From Streptomyces sp. CB01881 (lineage in GTDB: Bacteria; Actinomycetota; Actinomycetes; Streptomycetales; Streptomycetaceae): 64,000 bases of DNA. Location: assembly GCF_002953255.1 (NCBI RefSeq), contig NZ_CP026498.1, forward strand, positions 8,480,904 through 8,544,903, given 5' to 3'. A program made the position numbers and the translations under genes. The notes beneath the pieces are model-generated. The model ran no database searches. It saw only the letters and a list, made by a program, of their open reading frames with translations, and was not told the origin of the DNA. Position 1 is the first letter of the stretch. The number at the start of each line of letters is the position of its first letter. Shown here one piece after another: positions 1-7,380 of the stretch.

Positions 1-34
1 GGTGCCGGGCGCGCCGGGTTGGTGTGAGGTGGGC

Positions 35-73
35 CCGGAGTAGGAAGTCGGCTGGGCTGACTTCCTACTCCGG
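35..73 (-). terminator. Hairpin near left edge, possible terminator
   Basis: A perfect 15-bp inverted repeat (35-49 with 59-73) encloses a 9-nt loop. It lies about 180 nt beyond the stop of the minus-strand gene ending at 254. No clear U-run follows on either strand, so it could be a terminator for the riboswitch-controlled operon or another regulatory hairpin of the gene to the left of the window. Confidence 0.4.
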
Positions 74-98
74 CACGTTCGCGGTGGGGCCGTTATCT

Positions 99-241
99 GT
101 AGACCGGTCGGTATATATAGACCGGTCTATATATGTAGACCGATCGGTATATTCGATGCATGCCGCCCGGGTCGCCCTGGTCGACCGGGCCGGCCAGGCC
201 AACCCGGTCGGCCGAGTCGGCATCTATGGACCGGTCTACAT
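99..241. promoter_or_regulatory. Array of palindromic GACCGGTC operator-like sites
   Basis: Palindromic octamers GACCGGTC, GACCGGTC and GACCGATC begin at 102, 120 and 138, an exact 18-bp spacing. A fourth GACCGGTC lies at 229-236. The middle copy sits in a perfect 22-bp palindrome (113-134) with AT-rich arms of alternating T and A, unusual in this GC-rich DNA. The arrangement looks like a multi-site operator for a dimeric TetR-type repressor, but the regulator is unknown. The array is downstream of the SCO2322-like gene, so it probably serves a gene beyond the left edge. Confidence 0.45.
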
Positions 242-253
242 ATTCGCCCCGGT

Positions 254-1081
254 TCACCGTCGTCGGCGCACTTGCCAGACGGCGCCCGCGGCGAGAGCGG
301 TGACGAGGACGGCGCCGCCGATCACCCCGAGGTCCGGGCCGTCGGAACCGGGCGAGGGATCGTCGCGGACGGCGACGAGGGTGGCCTCGGACGAGGGCTG
401 CCCGGCTGCGCCGAGCTGGTCGGCGCAGCCGGACTTCGGGTAGCCGGCGATGGCGCACAGCAGCCCGTTGCTGTCGTACCGCAGCGGCGGGGCGACGGTG
501 GCCAGCACCTCCGCCGAGCTGGCGTTGCCGGGCACGACGGCGCAGGCGGCGCGGCGTCCGGGCGGGGTCTCGCCGGCGGAGTCGGCGGCGGTGCCGAAGT
601 CCAGGACCACGGCCACCCGCTTGCGCCCCTGCTGTTCGGACGTGGCTCCGCAGATGGCGGCGAAGTCCGCGTCGGTGCCGGGACGGGCGGCGTCCCGGCC
701 GCCGTCCGGACTGACGGCGAAGCGCCACCCGTCCACGCCGCCGTCCTGCGGCACGTACACCGTGGGCCCTTGCTGCTGGTACGCCCAGGCGCCGCCGGAC
801 CACTTCCAGAACGACCAGTACCGGTACCCGGCGGCCTGTGCCGGGGCCGCCCCGAGCACCAGCAGGATCAGCACCCCGGCCACCACCCCGGCGACGAACC
901 GGACGACCGCGGGCGCCACCCGCCGGCCACAGCGGACAGCCGACCCGGCCGACCCGCTCAGGCCGGCCGACTCCGACCGGTCACCCGGGCACCCGTCTGC
1001 GCCGGCCGACCCGTCTGCGCCGGCCGACCCGCCTGCGCCGGCCGACCCGTCCGGGCCGGCCGGGTCGCCGGGGCTGGTCAC
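254..1081 (-). CDS. SCO2322-family membrane-anchored exported protein
   Basis: This 275-residue protein starts at a GTG that overlaps the upstream stop by four bases (GTGA), so it is probably translationally coupled to the barrel protein at 1078-2355. It has a Gly/Ala/Asp-rich N-terminus, a hydrophobic segment ending AAPAQA that looks like a signal peptide (about residues 60-85), a soluble part beginning GYRYWSFWKW with several cysteines, and a C-terminal membrane segment followed by RRRR. I recognise it as an SCO2322-type protein, a family I recall beside cobalt/ECF transporter genes in Streptomyces. Biochemical function is unknown. The cobalamin riboswitch upstream of the operon supports a role in B12 or cobalt uptake at the cell surface. 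Confidence 0.75.
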   Translation of the reverse strand: MTSPGDPAGPDGSAGAGGSAGADGSAGADGCPGDRSESAGLSGSAGSAVRCGRRVAPAVVRFVAGVVAGVLILLVLGAAPAQAAGYRYWSFWKWSGGAWAYQQQGPTVYVPQDGGVDGWRFAVSPDGGRDAARPGTDADFAAICGATSEQQGRKRVAVVLDFGTAADSAGETPPGRRAACAVVPGNASSAEVLATVAPPLRYDSNGLLCAIAGYPKSGCADQLGAAGQPSSEATLVAVRDDPSPGSDGPDLGVIGGAVLVTALAAGAVWQVRRRR

Positions 1082-2355
1082 AGCTTCGGGCCGCGCTTGC
1101 GCTGGAGGGACAGGACCAGGCCGCCGCCGATGCCGATGAGGAGGCCGACGCCGATCAGCCACCACTGGCTGATGCCGCCGTCCTTCTTCTCCTCCTTCGC
1201 CGGCGCGGAGGCCGCAGAACCCGAGGCCGCCGGGGCGGCCGCCTTCGGCGCCGGGCCGAGGGCGGTCAGCTGCGCGACCAGGTCGCCGCCGAACGAGGCC
1301 GGGTCGCGGTGGGCGGCCTGGGCGACCAGCAGCAGGCTGGCCGTGGCGGCGGCGTCGGTGCCGCCCTTGGTCCAGGTGGTGCCCTCCTTGGCCAGCCAGT
1401 CGACCGCGCCGGCGGCCTGCTGCGGGTGGCCGCCCTGGATCAGGCCGAGCGCGGCCCACGCGGTGGCCGTGTGGTCGGGGGTGGGAGGGGCGCCGGGGGT
1501 GGTGAGGGTGAGGTGCTGCCCGCCCGCCGCGAGCTGCGCGGTGATGTAGGCGCCGGCGGCTTCGCCGGAGTCGGCGCGCGGCACGGCCGTCGGCGTGGCG
1601 CCGGTGGAGCCGTCCGCACAGGCGAGCGCCTTGGGCGCGGCGTCGGTCCGGTTGGTGTTGGTGACCGGCAGCTTCCCGCCGGCCGCGGCCAGCGAGGCCT
1701 GGCCGGTGGCGAGGGCGTTCGGTTCGAACGTGCCGTCCGGCTTGGGCTGGTAGGCGAAGGCTCCGCGCTGGTCGGCCGGGGCGGCGCAGCCGAGCTGGAA
1801 GAGCGCCAGCCCGTCGAAGGCGTTCTTGCCGGCCTTGGCGACGCCGGCCGGGTCCACCTTGGCGGCGAACAGGGCGCTGACGGCGAGGCCGGTGGAGTCG
1901 GCGTCGCCCGGGCTGCCGGGGTTGTAGGCCCAGCTGCCGTCCGCGTTCTGGTTGGTCTTCAGCCACTGGACGCCCTTGTCGACGGCGTCCTGGTGTCCGC
2001 CGAGCGCGACCAGCGCCTGGATGGCGAGGGTGGTCGCGTTGCTGTCCTCGGTGGTGGCGTCGCAGGCCGCGGCGGTGTCCGCGCGGAACGAGGGCCAGCC
2101 GCCGTCCGCGCACTGCTGGCCGGTGAGCCAGGAGACGGCGGAGTCGGCGGGCGTCACCTTGGCGCCGACCAGCGCGGTGAGGGCGAGCGACTGCCGCCAC
2201 ACGCCGTCGAACTGCGGGTCGCTCTTGCCGTACAGGCCCTCAGGGACGGTGACGGCACCGGGCGAGGGGCTGTCGGCGAGGGCCGGCGCGGCGGCGGCGC
2301 CGGTGAGCAGCGCGGCGGACAGGGCGGCGGCGCCCAGACGGGCGGCGGTGAGCAT
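1078..2355 (-). CDS. Exported prenyltransferase/terpene-cyclase-like repeat protein under B12 riboswitch
   Basis: This 425-residue protein begins with a signal peptide (ending AAPALA, about residue 27). Repeats typical of alpha/alpha-barrel prenyltransferase-like proteins follow, such as DSNATTLAIQALVAL (about 104-118), DADSTGLAVSAL (about 151-162) and DHTATAWAALGL. Near the end are an Ala-rich linker with EEKK, one membrane helix (GISQWWLIGVGLLIGIGG) and the basic tail KRKRGPKL-like. It has no complete DxDD cyclase motif and is exported, so a cyclase role is unlikely. The same fold and D-x-T-[GA] repeats occur in transcobalamin and intrinsic factor. With the riboswitch upstream, a surface cobalamin- or cobinamide-capturing role is my inference. 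The chosen ATG is the one just before the signal peptide. Confidence 0.75.
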   Translation of the reverse strand: MLTAARLGAAALSAALLTGAAAAPALADSPSPGAVTVPEGLYGKSDPQFDGVWRQSLALTALVGAKVTPADSAVSWLTGQQCADGGWPSFRADTAAACDATTEDSNATTLAIQALVALGGHQDAVDKGVQWLKTNQNADGSWAYNPGSPGDADSTGLAVSALFAAKVDPAGVAKAGKNAFDGLALFQLGCAAPADQRGAFAYQPKPDGTFEPNALATGQASLAAAGGKLPVTNTNRTDAAPKALACADGSTGATPTAVPRADSGEAAGAYITAQLAAGGQHLTLTTPGAPPTPDHTATAWAALGLIQGGHPQQAAGAVDWLAKEGTTWTKGGTDAAATASLLLVAQAAHRDPASFGGDLVAQLTALGPAPKAAAPAASGSAASAPAKEEKKDGGISQWWLIGVGLLIGIGGGLVLSLQRKRGPKL

Positions 2356-2399
2356 GGTGGAGGTGAGCCTTTCGGTGAGCGGTGGTGGCCCGGGGGCCC

Positions 2400-2615
2400 T
2401 CCGTAGTCCTCGACGGTGCCGGGCACGGGTGTGCCCGGTCCGGCCGCTCGCCCCTCCCCGGGCACTCCGACTCGCCCGGCTGTCCGCCGGGCTCACGGTT
2501 GCGGGTCAGTGCCGGATTCGCACCGGCTTTCCCCGGAGGAGAAGCGGGATGGAGTTGTCCTGCGGGTCGACTCTAGCCGCCGTTCGACGCCCGTCCGACC
2601 CGCCCTGACGAGAAC
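2400..2615 (-). promoter_or_regulatory. Cobalamin (adenosylcobalamin) riboswitch
   Basis: Read on the minus strand, positions 2536-2482 give the conserved B12-box core: GGGGAAAGCCGGTGCGAATC, then CGGCACTGACCCGCAACCGTG. The Streptomyces-type 3' part GGCGAGTCGGAGTGCC lies just after it. This core is diagnostic of cobalamin riboswitches. Outer stem boundaries are estimates. It lies 45-260 nt upstream of the barrel-protein start at 2355, so it should repress this two-gene operon, and perhaps genes to the left, when cobalamin is plentiful. Confidence 0.9.
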
Positions 2616-2770
2616 ACGTTCCACTTGGACGGGCGCGCGGCGGCACGGCGGTGGGGCACCGGCGGGGGAGCGGCGCCGCGGTGCTGACACGGCACCGGCA
2701 CGGCGTCCGCCGGGCACCGGAGGAGCGGCCGCGGGGCGCCGGCGAAGCGGCACCCGCCGGGACCGGGCGG

Positions 2771-3529
2771 TCAGGGCAGCGTGAGCAGTCGGGCGGCGGT
2801 GTTCAGGTCGGCGCGGACCTCGGCGATCGAGGACCGGCCGGAGAGCCAGGACACCAGCGCCGAGTGCCAGGTGTGCTCTATCACCCGGACGGCTGCACGC
2901 TGGCTCTCGGTGGGTGGTCCGCACTGGCCGATCGCGTCCAGGATCAGCTGCCCGGTGGCCGTGCTCACGAGGTCCACCTCGGTGCTGACCGAGCGGTCGG
3001 CGAAGGAGAGCGCCCGGACCATCGCCTCCGCGAGCAGTGGTTCGCGCTGGAGCGCATGGAACGCCCGGGTGAGCGTCTCGGCGACCCGCGGCGCCGGTTC
3101 GCGCTCGGCCGGCGGGTGCCGCCGGACCTGCTCCTGGAGGCCCTGCAACTGCTCCAGCATCACCGCGACCAGCAGATGTACCTTCGACGGGAAGTAGCGG
3201 TACAGGGTGCCGAGCGCCACCTGCGCGCCCTCCGCGACCTCCCGCATCTGCACCGCCTCGTACCCGCCGCGGGCCGCCAGCACGGTCGCGGACCGCAGGA
3301 TCCGGTGCCGCCGCTCGGCCTGTCGGGCGGTCAGCGGCGGGCCGTCGGGGTGCGGCACGGCGGCGGGCGCGGTGGCCGGTGCGGGGTGCGCCGCGGGGGC
3401 CGGTGCCGGGTGCGCGTCGGCGGGTGGCGCGGGGTTCGGCACGGGGTTCGCCGTGGGGCCCGGTGCGGTGCGGGGAGCGGATGGCGCGTCGGCGGGCGGT
3501 GTGGCGTTCGGTGCGGCTGGCGAGTGCAA
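2771..3529 (-). CDS. TetR-family transcriptional regulator, KstR-like
   Basis: An N-terminal TetR helix-turn-helix is clear: RRHRILRSATVLAARGGYEAV, then MREVAEGAQVALGTLYRYFPSK. This closely resembles the KstR (steroid/fatty-acid catabolism) branch of TetR regulators. The C-terminal ligand domain ends in NTAARLLTLP. The first about 55 residues are a Pro/Ala-rich stretch and may not be translated: a GTG at 3358 would give a 195-residue protein of normal KstR length but has no good ribosome site, whereas the TTG at 3529 has GGGAG nearby. It is divergent from the glycosyltransferase gene at 3821, and the 291-bp gap may hold its operator. Ligand and targets cannot be told from sequence. Confidence 0.85.
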   Translation of the reverse strand: MHSPAAPNATPPADAPSAPRTAPGPTANPVPNPAPPADAHPAPAPAAHPAPATAPAAVPHPDGPPLTARQAERRHRILRSATVLAARGGYEAVQMREVAEGAQVALGTLYRYFPSKVHLLVAVMLEQLQGLQEQVRRHPPAEREPAPRVAETLTRAFHALQREPLLAEAMVRALSFADRSVSTEVDLVSTATGQLILDAIGQCGPPTESQRAAVRVIEHTWHSALVSWLSGRSSIAEVRADLNTAARLLTLP

Positions 3530-3726
3530 GGGTGCTCCCGGTGCGCGAGAGTGGCGGGGTGCTCCTGGAGTGCCGGAGCAGGTCCGGAACAGCTCCGGAG
3601 CATGCCGGGCCGGCCGGTCCCGCGAGGTGGGTCCGGCAGGTCGGTCGGGTGCTCCGGCGTGGCGTGAATCACCAGCCCTGGCTCCTGACGAGAAGCTACG
3701 GGCCGGTATCTTCGAGGTCTCTCATT

Positions 3727-3748
3727 GTTCACATGGTCACTGGTGAAC
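3727..3748. promoter_or_regulatory. Inverted repeat GTTCAC-N10-GTGAAC in divergent promoter region
   Basis: Within the AT-richer gap between the TetR gene and the glycosyltransferase gene, GTTCAC (3727-3732) and GTGAAC (3743-3748) form a dyad. It could be an operator for the neighbouring TetR protein, but it does not match the KstR motif I know (TNNAACNNGTTNNA). The assignment rests only on symmetry and position. Confidence 0.25.
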
Positions 3749-3820
3749 TCCACACCACACTGAAACCTGATCTACTTTAGCGACCGGCAGCACACCTAGT
3801 AGCAGAGATGGGGGCCGAGG

Positions 3821-5131
3821 ATGACCGCGCAACCGCTGCGGATTGCCCTGCTGTCGTACCGCGGCGACCCGTTCTGCGGCGGCCAGGGCGTCTACGTACG
3901 ACACCTCTCCCGTGAACTGGCCCGGCTCGGCCACCACGTGGACGTGATCGGTGCTCAGCCCTACCCCGTACTGGACGAGGTCGAGGGCCCCGGCTCGGTC
4001 CGGCTGGTGGAGCTGCCCAGCCTGGACCTCTACCGCGCCGACGACCCGTTCCGCACCCCGGACCTCGCCGAGTACCGGGGGCCGGTGGACGTGCTGGAGG
4101 TCGCCACCATGCGCACCGGCGGCTTCCCCGAGCCGCTGACCTTCTCGCTGCGCGCCCGCCGCCACCTCGCCCTGCACAAGGGCCGCTACGACGTGGTGCA
4201 CGACAACCAGACCCTCGGCTACGGCCTGCTCGGCCTGGGGAGGCACGGCTTCCCGCTGGTCACCACGATCCATCACCCGATCACCGTGGACCGGCAGCTG
4301 GAGCTGGACGCGGCCCCCACCCGGCTGCGGCGGCTGTCGCTGCGCCGCTGGTACGCCTTCACCCGGATGCAGCGCCGGGTGGCCGCCCGGCTGGACCACA
4401 TCATCACCGTCTCCGGCAGCTCGAAGCGGGAGATCGTCGAGCACCTGGGCGCCGCGCCCGGCGCGGTCTCGGTGGTGCCGATCGGCGCCGACACGCGGCT
4501 CTGGTCCCCGTCGGAGACGGTGCGCCGGGTGCCCGGCCGGATCGTCACCACCTCCAGCGCGGACGTCCCGCTCAAGGGTCTGGTGTACCTGGTGGAGGCG
4601 CTGGCCAAGGTCCGCACCGAGCGGGACGCGCACCTGGTCGTGGTCGGCAAGCCGCAGAAGGAGCGAGGGCCGGTCGCCGACGCGGTGCGCCGGTTCGGCC
4701 TGGAGGGGCACATCGAGTTCCGCAGCGGCCTGACCGACCAGGAGCTGGTCGACCTCTACCGTTCGGCCGAGGTGGCCTGCGTGCCGTCCCTGTACGAGGG
4801 CTTCTCGCTGCCCGCCGCCGAGGCGATGGCCACCGCGACGCCGCTGGTCGCCACCACCGGCGGGGCGATCCCGGAGGTGGCCGGGCCGGACGGCGAGAGC
4901 TGTCTCGCCGTCCCGCCGGGCGACGCGGACGCGCTGGCGGCGGCACTCGGCCGGCTGCTGGACGATCCGGAGCTGCGCGTCGCGCTCGGCGAGGCCGGGC
5001 GCGAGCGGGTGCTCGAACGGTTCACCTGGCAGCGGGCCGCCGAACTGACCGTCGAGGGCTACCGGGCGGCGATCGCCACCGGCGTCGGGCAGCGGGCCCG
5101 CTCCGGGCCGGGCTGGCGCTACGTGGCCTGA
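3821..5131 (+). CDS. GT4-family (GT-B fold) glycosyltransferase
   Basis: A 436-residue protein with both Rossmann halves of family-4 glycosyltransferases. The N-terminal acceptor side begins RIALLSYRGDPFCGGQGVYV, with the glycine-rich GGQGVYVRHLSREL loop. The C-terminal donor side carries SSADVPLKGLVYLVEAL, a VVGKPQKE segment and the signature YEGFSLPAAEAMA (about 322-335), whose Glu residues bind the nucleotide-sugar. Size is normal for the family. A methyltransferase and a prenyltransferase-fold protein follow on the same strand, so the three probably act on one glycoconjugate or lipid-linked product. The sugar and acceptor are unknown. No signal peptide or membrane helix is seen. Confidence 0.9.
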   Translation: MTAQPLRIALLSYRGDPFCGGQGVYVRHLSRELARLGHHVDVIGAQPYPVLDEVEGPGSVRLVELPSLDLYRADDPFRTPDLAEYRGPVDVLEVATMRTGGFPEPLTFSLRARRHLALHKGRYDVVHDNQTLGYGLLGLGRHGFPLVTTIHHPITVDRQLELDAAPTRLRRLSLRRWYAFTRMQRRVAARLDHIITVSGSSKREIVEHLGAAPGAVSVVPIGADTRLWSPSETVRRVPGRIVTTSSADVPLKGLVYLVEALAKVRTERDAHLVVVGKPQKERGPVADAVRRFGLEGHIEFRSGLTDQELVDLYRSAEVACVPSLYEGFSLPAAEAMATATPLVATTGGAIPEVAGPDGESCLAVPPGDADALAAALGRLLDDPELRVALGEAGRERVLERFTWQRAAELTVEGYRAAIATGVGQRARSGPGWRYVA

Positions 5132-5288
5132 CGGGCCGCCGGGCCGGCCCGGCTCGGCCGCCCGGCCGGGACGGTACCCGGTACGTCGCCCGCCGGCCGT
5201 CCGGCAAGTCACCCTGTTCTCACGCTGTCCCCCACAGTTCTGACGTGACGTCAGAAACGCTTGGTACCAAAGGAATGGGAGCCCCGCA

Positions 5289-6128
5289 GTGCTGACCGTT
5301 GATTTCTCGCGCTTCCCGCTCGCCCCCGGCGACCGGGTGCTCGACCTGGGCTGCGGCGGGGGGCGGCACGCGTTCGAGTGCTACCGGCGCGGGGCCAACG
5401 TGATTGCCCTCGACCAGAACACCGAGGAGATCGCCGAGGTCAGGAAGTGGTTCGCGGCCATGGAGCAGGCGGGCGAGGCCCCCGAGGGCGCGTCGGCGGT
5501 CGCCATGGAGGGCAACGCGCTGGCCCTGCCGTTCGAGGACGAGTACTTCGACAAGATCATCATCTCCGAGGTGATGGAGCACATCCCGGACGACAAGGGC
5601 GTGCTCAACGAGATGTTCCGCGTCCTCAAGCCCGGCGGCCTGCTCGCCGTCACCGTGCCGCGCTGGCTGCCGGAGAAGATCTGCTGGGCGCTCTCCGACG
5701 AGTACCACGAGGTCGAGGGCGGCCACATCCGCATCTACCGCGGTGACGAACTGCTCGGCAAGCTCAAGGACGCCGGCCTGGAGCCGTACGGCACCCACCA
5801 CGCGCACGCGCTGCACGCGCCGTACTGGTGGATCAAGTGCGCGGTCGGTGTGGACAACGACAAGGCGCTGCCGGTCAAGGCCTACCACCAACTGCTGGTC
5901 TGGGACATCGTCGGCACCCCGGTGATCAGCACCCTCACCAAGGCCGCCGAGAAGGCGCTCAACCCGGTCATCGGCAAGAGCTTCGTCGCCTACGCCTCCA
6001 AGCCCAACCGCGCCGAGCCCAACCGCGCCGAGCCCAACCGCGCCGAGTCGGCCGGTACCGAGCCGGCCGGTACCGATCCGACCGGTGCCAAGGCGGACCG
6101 CGCCGAGACCGGGCGGGCCGGCGAGTGA
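5289..6128 (+). CDS. Class I SAM-dependent methyltransferase
   Basis: The 279-residue product starts at GTG and has methyltransferase motif I early (VLDLGCGGGRHAFE, about 20-33). The acidic motif II region (NVIALDQN) follows, then FDKIIISEVMEHIPDD and a post-III segment LKPGGLLAVTVPRWLPEK. This is a Methyltransf_11/UbiE-type fold. The last about 35 residues are a low-complexity Asn-Arg-Ala-Glu tail produced by three 15-bp DNA repeats. The gene sits between the glycosyltransferase and the prenyltransferase-fold gene, whose GTG overlaps this stop (GTGA), so the latter two are translationally coupled. Substrate unknown. Confidence 0.88.
   Translation: MLTVDFSRFPLAPGDRVLDLGCGGGRHAFECYRRGANVIALDQNTEEIAEVRKWFAAMEQAGEAPEGASAVAMEGNALALPFEDEYFDKIIISEVMEHIPDDKGVLNEMFRVLKPGGLLAVTVPRWLPEKICWALSDEYHEVEGGHIRIYRGDELLGKLKDAGLEPYGTHHAHALHAPYWWIKCAVGVDNDKALPVKAYHQLLVWDIVGTPVISTLTKAAEKALNPVIGKSFVAYASKPNRAEPNRAEPNRAESAGTEPAGTDPTGAKADRAETGRAGE
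6003..6047 (+). repeat. Three tandem 15-bp repeats inside the methyltransferase tail
   Basis: The unit CCCAACCGCGCCGAG occurs three times in phase, starting at 6003, 6018 and 6033, and encodes PNRAE each time. Two diverged GCCGGTACCGA-like units follow. Copy number is likely variable between strains, and the tail is probably disordered. Confidence 0.85.
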
Positions 6129-7204
6129 CCGCCGCCGTTCCCGAGGTGCTGCTGCTGGACGGGGTGCTCGACGCCGAGCAGGCCGCCCGCACCGTCGGCA
6201 GCATCCTCGCCGAGCAGCAGGGCGACGGCGCCATACCCTGGTTCACCGGCCACCACCTCGACCCGTGGGACCACACCGAGGCCGCGATGGCCCTGGACAC
6301 CGCGGGCGAGCACGCCGCCGCCGAGGCCGCCTACCGCTGGCTGGCGGCCCGCCAGAACCCCGACGGCTCCTGGTACGCGGCCTACGCCTACGGGCAGGGC
6401 GGCACCGACGGCGAGGTCTCCAACCCGGCCAAGGAGACCAACTTCTGCGCCTACATCGCGGTCGGGGTCTGGCACCACCACCTCAGCACCGGCGACGACG
6501 CCTTCCTGGACTGGATCTGGCCCGTCGTCAGGCGCGCCCTGGACTTCATCGTCGGCCTGCGGCTGCCCGGCGGGCCGATCTCCTGGCGGATCGACGAGAA
6601 CGGCGAGGCGCCCGACGAGGCGCTGCTCACCGGTTCGTCCTCGATCCTGCACGCGCTCCGCTGCGGCCTGGCCATCGCCGACTACCTGGAGGAGCCGCAG
6701 CCCGACTGGGAGCTGGCGGCCGGCCGGCTGCGGCACGCCATCGCCCACCACCCCGAGCGGTTCCTCGACAAGGACCGCTTCTCGATGGACTGGTACTACC
6801 CGGTGCTCGGCACCGCGCTGCGCGGAACGGCCGCTCTGGAGCGGATCGAACGGGACTGGGACCGCTTCGTCGTCCCCGGCCTCGGCGTGCGCTGCGTCAG
6901 CGACCGGCCCTGGGTGACCGGCGGGGAGAGCGCCGAACTGGCCCTCGCGCTCTGGGCGGTCGGCGAGTCCGACCGCGCGGTGGACATCCTGCGCTGGATC
7001 CAGAAGCACCTGCGGCACACCGACGGCTCGTACTGGACCGGGTACGTGTTCGAGGACGACGCCATCTGGCCCGAGGAGCGCACCACCTGGACGGCGGGCG
7101 CGCTGCTGCTGGCCGTCGCCGCGCTCGGCGGCGACCCGGCCACGGTCGCGGTCTTCGGCGGTGAGCAGCTGCCCGCCGGGCTGGTGGTGCAGGACTGCTG
7201 CTGA
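6125..7204 (+). CDS. Prenyltransferase/squalene-cyclase-fold protein
   Basis: A 359-residue cytosolic alpha/alpha-barrel protein. The start GTG at 6125 overlaps the methyltransferase stop. Visible features include WFTGHHLDPWDHTEAAMAL (about 36-55), AYRWLAARQNPDGSWYAAY (a QxxDGSW-type repeat), NFCAYIAVGVWHHHLSTGDD, and a final HTDGSYWTGYVFEDDAIWPEE segment with WTAGALLLAVAAL. These barrel repeats occur in prenyltransferases, cyclases and glycan-binding or glycosidase-like helical barrels, so the enzymatic role is open. Being last in the glycosyltransferase-methyltransferase set, it likely acts on the same molecule. A very strong terminator lies 93 nt after the stop. Confidence 0.8.
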   Translation: MTAAVPEVLLLDGVLDAEQAARTVGSILAEQQGDGAIPWFTGHHLDPWDHTEAAMALDTAGEHAAAEAAYRWLAARQNPDGSWYAAYAYGQGGTDGEVSNPAKETNFCAYIAVGVWHHHLSTGDDAFLDWIWPVVRRALDFIVGLRLPGGPISWRIDENGEAPDEALLTGSSSILHALRCGLAIADYLEEPQPDWELAAGRLRHAIAHHPERFLDKDRFSMDWYYPVLGTALRGTAALERIERDWDRFVVPGLGVRCVSDRPWVTGGESAELALALWAVGESDRAVDILRWIQKHLRHTDGSYWTGYVFEDDAIWPEERTTWTAGALLLAVAALGGDPATVAVFGGEQLPAGLVVQDCC

Positions 7205-7296
7205 GGCGCGCGCCCGGCCACGCACGCCGCCGCTGAGGCAGGCGTCGGCGGCCGACGCGGGGGAGCCGACGGCCTCGCCGGCCGCCGCGGGGAACG

Positions 7297-7344
7297 AACG
7301 CCGAAGGGCGGGACCGGAGCGATCCGGTCCCGCCCTTCGGCGTT
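7297..7344. terminator. Strong bidirectional terminator hairpin
   Basis: A perfect 22-bp stem (7297-7318 with 7323-7344) closes on a GCGA tetraloop. It lies between the convergent genes ending at 7204 (plus) and 7381 (minus), with A and T residues at the stem base, so it can serve both transcripts. Confidence 0.9.
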
Positions 7345-7380
7345 GCGTGTGACTGCGGTGCGGTGGTGCGTGCCGACGGG

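Noticed and set aside
24..443. Plus-strand frame with repeated VDRSVY/IDRSIY peptide
   Set aside because: It is a translation of the GACCGGTC/TATA repeat DNA and lies opposite the SCO2322-like gene; no ribosome site and no plausible product.
254..2200. A 648-residue minus-strand fusion frame
   Set aside because: Its first half is a shadow of the barrel protein in another frame; only the part from GTG at 1081 is coding.
838..2406. Long plus-strand frame over the barrel protein
   Set aside because: Gly/Arg-rich shadow typical of antisense frames in high-GC DNA; gene signals (signal peptide, repeats, riboswitch) are all on the minus strand.
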